Source of the DNA: an uncultured bacterium
GTDB taxonomy: Bacteria > Cyanobacteriota > Vampirovibrionia > Gastranaerophilales > Gastranaerophilaceae
NCBI GenBank assembly: GCA_900554385.1
Contig: USHE01000092.1
Span: 1-7,280 of the forward strand
Length of the DNA: 7,280 nt
Direction: 5' to 3'
Part shown: positions 5,366-7,280 of the stretch, piece by piece
Layout: the number at the start of each line of letters is the position of its first letter
How positions within the stretch are numbered: the first letter of the stretch is position 1
The notes under the pieces: generated by a model
What the model was told of the DNA's origin: nothing
Database searches by the model: none
What the model saw: only the letters and a program-made list of their open reading frames with translations
Translations under genes and position numbers: made by a program

Positions 5366-5849
5366 ATAAAAATACCATTTCAGGGTTTTCTAAATCATTG
5401 TGCAAATCCGAAATTGTTTTATGAAGAACCGGATGTTCAAAATCAGGATTTAATTCGAGCATAGGTACAAGAATAAACGCCCTCAAATGAATATATTTAT
5501 GAGGAATAATGAGATTTTCTTCATTAACTATATCCTTGTTATAAAACAAAATATCTATGTCAATAGTTCGGTCTTCATAAACATTTTTTTGTACAGGCTT
5601 TCTGCCAAGCTGCCCTTCAATTCTTTTACATTCGGCAAGCAACTTCTCCGGCGATAGTGAAGTTTTAATTTCTACAACCGCATTTACAAACCAATTTTTT
5701 GAATTCATATTCCACGGCTCAGTTTCATAAAACGCTGATGTTCTAATTACACTGATACCTTCAACAGCGCCCAAAAGCACAGTTGCCTGCTGAATATACC
5801 CAATTCTGTCACCGCAGTTAGACCCTAAACTTAAATATACTATTGCCAT
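5343..5849 (-). CDS. folK: 2-amino-4-hydroxy-6-hydroxymethyldihydropteridine pyrophosphokinase (HPPK)
   Basis: This 168-aa protein has typical HPPK length and all the family blocks. YLSLGSNCGDR (residues 5-15) is the N-terminal signature. FYETEPW (40-46) and FVNAVVE (54-60) are the pterin and loop regions. EGQLGRK (78-84) and R94-T-I-D97-I-D99-I-L carry the Mg2+-binding aspartates, and IIPH (114-117) with R123 follows. The enzyme transfers pyrophosphate from ATP to 6-hydroxymethyl-7,8-dihydropterin in cytosolic folate synthesis. ATG 5849 is fixed by the family N-terminus. No Shine-Dalgarno precedes it, and the promoter -10 ends 6 nt upstream, so the mRNA is probably leaderless. It is the first gene of an operon with the flavoprotein, overlapping its start by 23 bp, and lies divergent from waaA. 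No folP, folB or folE is present nearby. Confidence 0.95.
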   Translation of the reverse strand: MAIVYLSLGSNCGDRIGYIQQATVLLGAVEGISVIRTSAFYETEPWNMNSKNWFVNAVVEIKTSLSPEKLLAECKRIEGQLGRKPVQKNVYEDRTIDIDILFYNKDIVNEENLIIPHKYIHLRAFILVPMLELNPDFEHPVLHKTISDLHNDLENPEMVFLYGTRVEL

Positions 5850-5855
5850 AATAAT

Positions 5856-5884
5856 ATTTTATAAATTTTTTCACATAAAGTCAA
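5856..5884 (-). promoter_or_regulatory. Sigma70-like promoter of folK (predicts leaderless mRNA)
   Basis: On the minus strand the -35 is TTGACT (5884-5879), followed by a 17-bp spacer and a -10 TAAAAT (5861-5856). The next six bases are ATTATT and the seventh is the A of the folK ATG (5849), exactly where +1 is expected. There is no room for a ribosome binding site. Confidence 0.6.
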
Positions 5885-5910
5885 CAAAATTTTAAGATTA
5901 TAATAAATAT

Positions 5911-5939
5911 TTTACCCTGTTAGAAATTTTGTGTATAAT
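5911..5939 (+). promoter_or_regulatory. Sigma70-like promoter of waaA (predicts leaderless mRNA)
   Basis: The -35 is TTTACC (5911-5916), followed by a 17-bp spacer and a perfect -10 TATAAT (5934-5939). Six bases follow (AGGTTT) and then ATG 5946, which falls at the expected +1. Because the -10 lies inside the apparent GTG-initiated extension, the GTG at 5931 cannot be the start if this promoter is used. Confidence 0.55.
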
Positions 5940-5945
5940 AGGTTT

Positions 5946-7184
5946 ATGGAAATTTACGGGATTTTAAGTACAATATTATTTTACATATCGCTGCCATTTT
6001 ATTACGCAGAACGCGTAATCCATAAAAAATCTTTTGGCTGGAATGAAAAATTCGGCAATTCAGTACCGCCATTTGAAAATGAAAAGGTTATAATGCTTCA
6101 CGGAGTTTCCGTTGGCGAAGTTATTGCACTTGAAAATCTGGCAAAAAAAATAAAAGAAGAATTTCCAAATTATAAACTTGTAGTTACTACAGGTACAAAA
6201 ACCGGACAAGACATTGCTCACAAAAAATATGCAGATATTGCGGATTTTATAACATATTTTCCGTTCGATATCCCGCAGTGTGCAGATAAATTTCTTGATA
6301 ACATAAATCCATCTATTGTTCTGATAGCGGAAACAGAGTTGTGGCCGACATTCGCCTATAAATGTCACAGGCGAAATATTCCTATTGTTGTAATAAACGG
6401 CAGAATTTCGGATTCTACATATAAATCATACAAACTTGCAACACCATTTTTCAAAGAAGTTTTCAAGAACTTTACGGCAGTATATGCCCAAAGTTCAGAG
6501 GATAGAGAAAAATACATATCTATAGGAATGCCTTCTGACAAAACAGAAGTAATGGGTAATCTTAAATTTGATGTGAAGAAAAAAGAAGCAGACATAGAAA
6601 TAGGACAAACAAATTCCCGAATAATTATTGCAGGAAGCACCCACAAAGGAGAAGACGAAATTGTCCTAAAAACATTTAAAAAACTAACAGAGGAGTTTTC
6701 CGACATAAAACTCCTGCTTGCACCGCGTCATCCAAACAGAGTTCCGTCAATACTGCCAATTTTAGATAAATCAGGTATGACATACGGAAAACGTTCCGCT
6801 GACGATAAGTTTACAGAAAAAGACATTATTATACTGGATACGCTTGGCGAGCTTGGAAAAATGTATTCTATATGTCATTTTGCCTTTATAGGCGGCAGTT
6901 TCAACCATACAGGCGGACACAACCCGCTTGAAGCAGTCGTTTACAACAAACCTGCAATTTCAGGTCCTGATGTTCACAATTTTAAAGATATATATTCAAT
7001 TCTAGGAAAAACAAATGCAGGTAAAGTCGTTAAAACACCTATAGAGTATTATGACGCCTGCAAACAGCTTTTAGAAAACAACGATTTTTATACTCAAGCA
7101 TGCAAAGATTGTGAAACCGTTTTTGAAGCTCAACAAGGTGCGCTTGAATTTGTCATAGATAAAATGAGAAATATCCTCCATTAA
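5946..7184 (+). CDS. waaA: 3-deoxy-D-manno-octulosonic acid (Kdo) transferase
   Basis: This 412-aa protein is full length for WaaA/KdtA, a GT-B enzyme (family GT30) that adds Kdo from CMP-Kdo to the lipid A precursor at the cytoplasmic face of the inner membrane. A hydrophobic anchor spans residues 5-21. HGVSVGE (52-58) carries the conserved Glu58 that acts as catalytic base. Further blocks are TTGTKTG (81-87), YFPFD (104-108), ETELWP (129-134), NGRIS (151-155), GNLKFD (204-209), AGSTHKGE (229-236), APRHPNR (259-265) and FIGGSF followed by GGHNPLEA (314-330), which binds the CMP part. ATG 5946 is preferred over GTG 5931, which would add MYNRF but overlaps the -10. The gene stands alone, divergent from folK. 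Whether it adds one Kdo or more cannot be told. It is also known as kdtA. Confidence 0.95.
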   Translation: MEIYGILSTILFYISLPFYYAERVIHKKSFGWNEKFGNSVPPFENEKVIMLHGVSVGEVIALENLAKKIKEEFPNYKLVVTTGTKTGQDIAHKKYADIADFITYFPFDIPQCADKFLDNINPSIVLIAETELWPTFAYKCHRRNIPIVVINGRISDSTYKSYKLATPFFKEVFKNFTAVYAQSSEDREKYISIGMPSDKTEVMGNLKFDVKKKEADIEIGQTNSRIIIAGSTHKGEDEIVLKTFKKLTEEFSDIKLLLAPRHPNRVPSILPILDKSGMTYGKRSADDKFTEKDIIILDTLGELGKMYSICHFAFIGGSFNHTGGHNPLEAVVYNKPAISGPDVHNFKDIYSILGKTNAGKVVKTPIEYYDACKQLLENNDFYTQACKDCETVFEAQQGALEFVIDKMRNILH

Positions 7185-7237
7185 ATGGTTGAATTCACTG
7201 CACTTTCCGTATTTGATTAAGAAATGTAACGAAACAA

Positions 7238-7262
7238 GAACAAAAAATTAAAGTTTTTGTTC
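7238..7262. terminator. AT-rich hairpin after waaA, possible weak terminator
   Basis: GAACAAAAA (7238-7246) and TTTTTGTTC (7254-7262) form a 9-bp stem with a seven-base loop, 53 bp after the waaA stop. On the plus strand it is followed by CATTG rather than a T-tract. On the minus strand it is followed by TTGTTT, so it would suit a gene entering from the right edge slightly better. The low GC of the stem makes it weak. Confidence 0.35.
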
Positions 7263-7280
7263 CATTGTGCCGATACATAT

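Noticed and set aside
5931..5945. GTG 5931 as the start of waaA
   Set aside because: The five extra codons overlap the TATAAT -10 at 5934-5939, and no ribosome binding site precedes GTG. ATG 5946 fits the promoter and the family N-terminus.
1..7280. Alternative genetic code with TGA read as Trp or Gly
   Set aside because: Trp is TGG throughout the long intact genes, including many in the 723-aa protein, and no other gene has an internal TGA. Reassignment would scatter TGA codons in all of them.

Overview
The window is AT-rich (roughly one third GC by eye) and comes from a bacterium with a Gram-negative type envelope, because it carries a complete Kdo transferase (waaA/kdtA) gene. The base composition, gene repertoire and an unfamiliar 'MISAVTSYLYS...' protein suggest a gut Gastranaerophilales/Melainabacteria-like lineage. 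That placement is an impression from sequence style and has not been tested. No tRNA, rRNA, CRISPR array or insertion sequence is visible.

Layout. (1) Positions 1-2448, minus strand: two tandem, paralogous polytopic membrane proteins of the GT-C glycosyltransferase type. The first is complete (723 aa); the second starts 13 bp after it and runs off the left edge. (2) Positions 2449-2895: a dense control region. It has two back-to-back sigma70-like promoters, a palindrome over the minus-strand -10, a plus-strand leader with a strong intrinsic terminator and an alternative pairing, a 27-codon small ORF with its own ribosome binding site, and a hairpin just before the next gene. (3) Positions 2896-4221, plus strand: an unrecognised membrane-associated protein whose frame is interrupted by a TGA at 3943-3945 and then continues open for 91 codons to a TAA. 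(4) Positions 4205-5365, minus strand: an HI0933/YhiN-family FAD flavoprotein interrupted by TAG at 4331-4333. The family's hallmark C-terminus continues intact in the same frame for 41 codons. (5) Positions 5343-5849, minus strand: folK, overlapping the flavoprotein start by 23 bp. (6) Positions 5946-7184, plus strand: waaA, divergent from folK. A weak hairpin follows near the right edge.

How the genes relate. folK (folate synthesis) and the flavoprotein form a two-gene overlapping operon. waaA builds the lipid A-Kdo core at the inner membrane, and the GT-C pair probably adds sugars to a surface polymer or protein from lipid-linked donors. No common pathway links all the genes; the window is a housekeeping/envelope neighbourhood.

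The most notable points are: two convergent neighbouring genes each broken by a different in-frame stop with an intact continuation behind it; an attenuator-like leader with two small ORFs; and promoters for folK and waaA that put the start codon at the expected +1, implying leaderless mRNAs.
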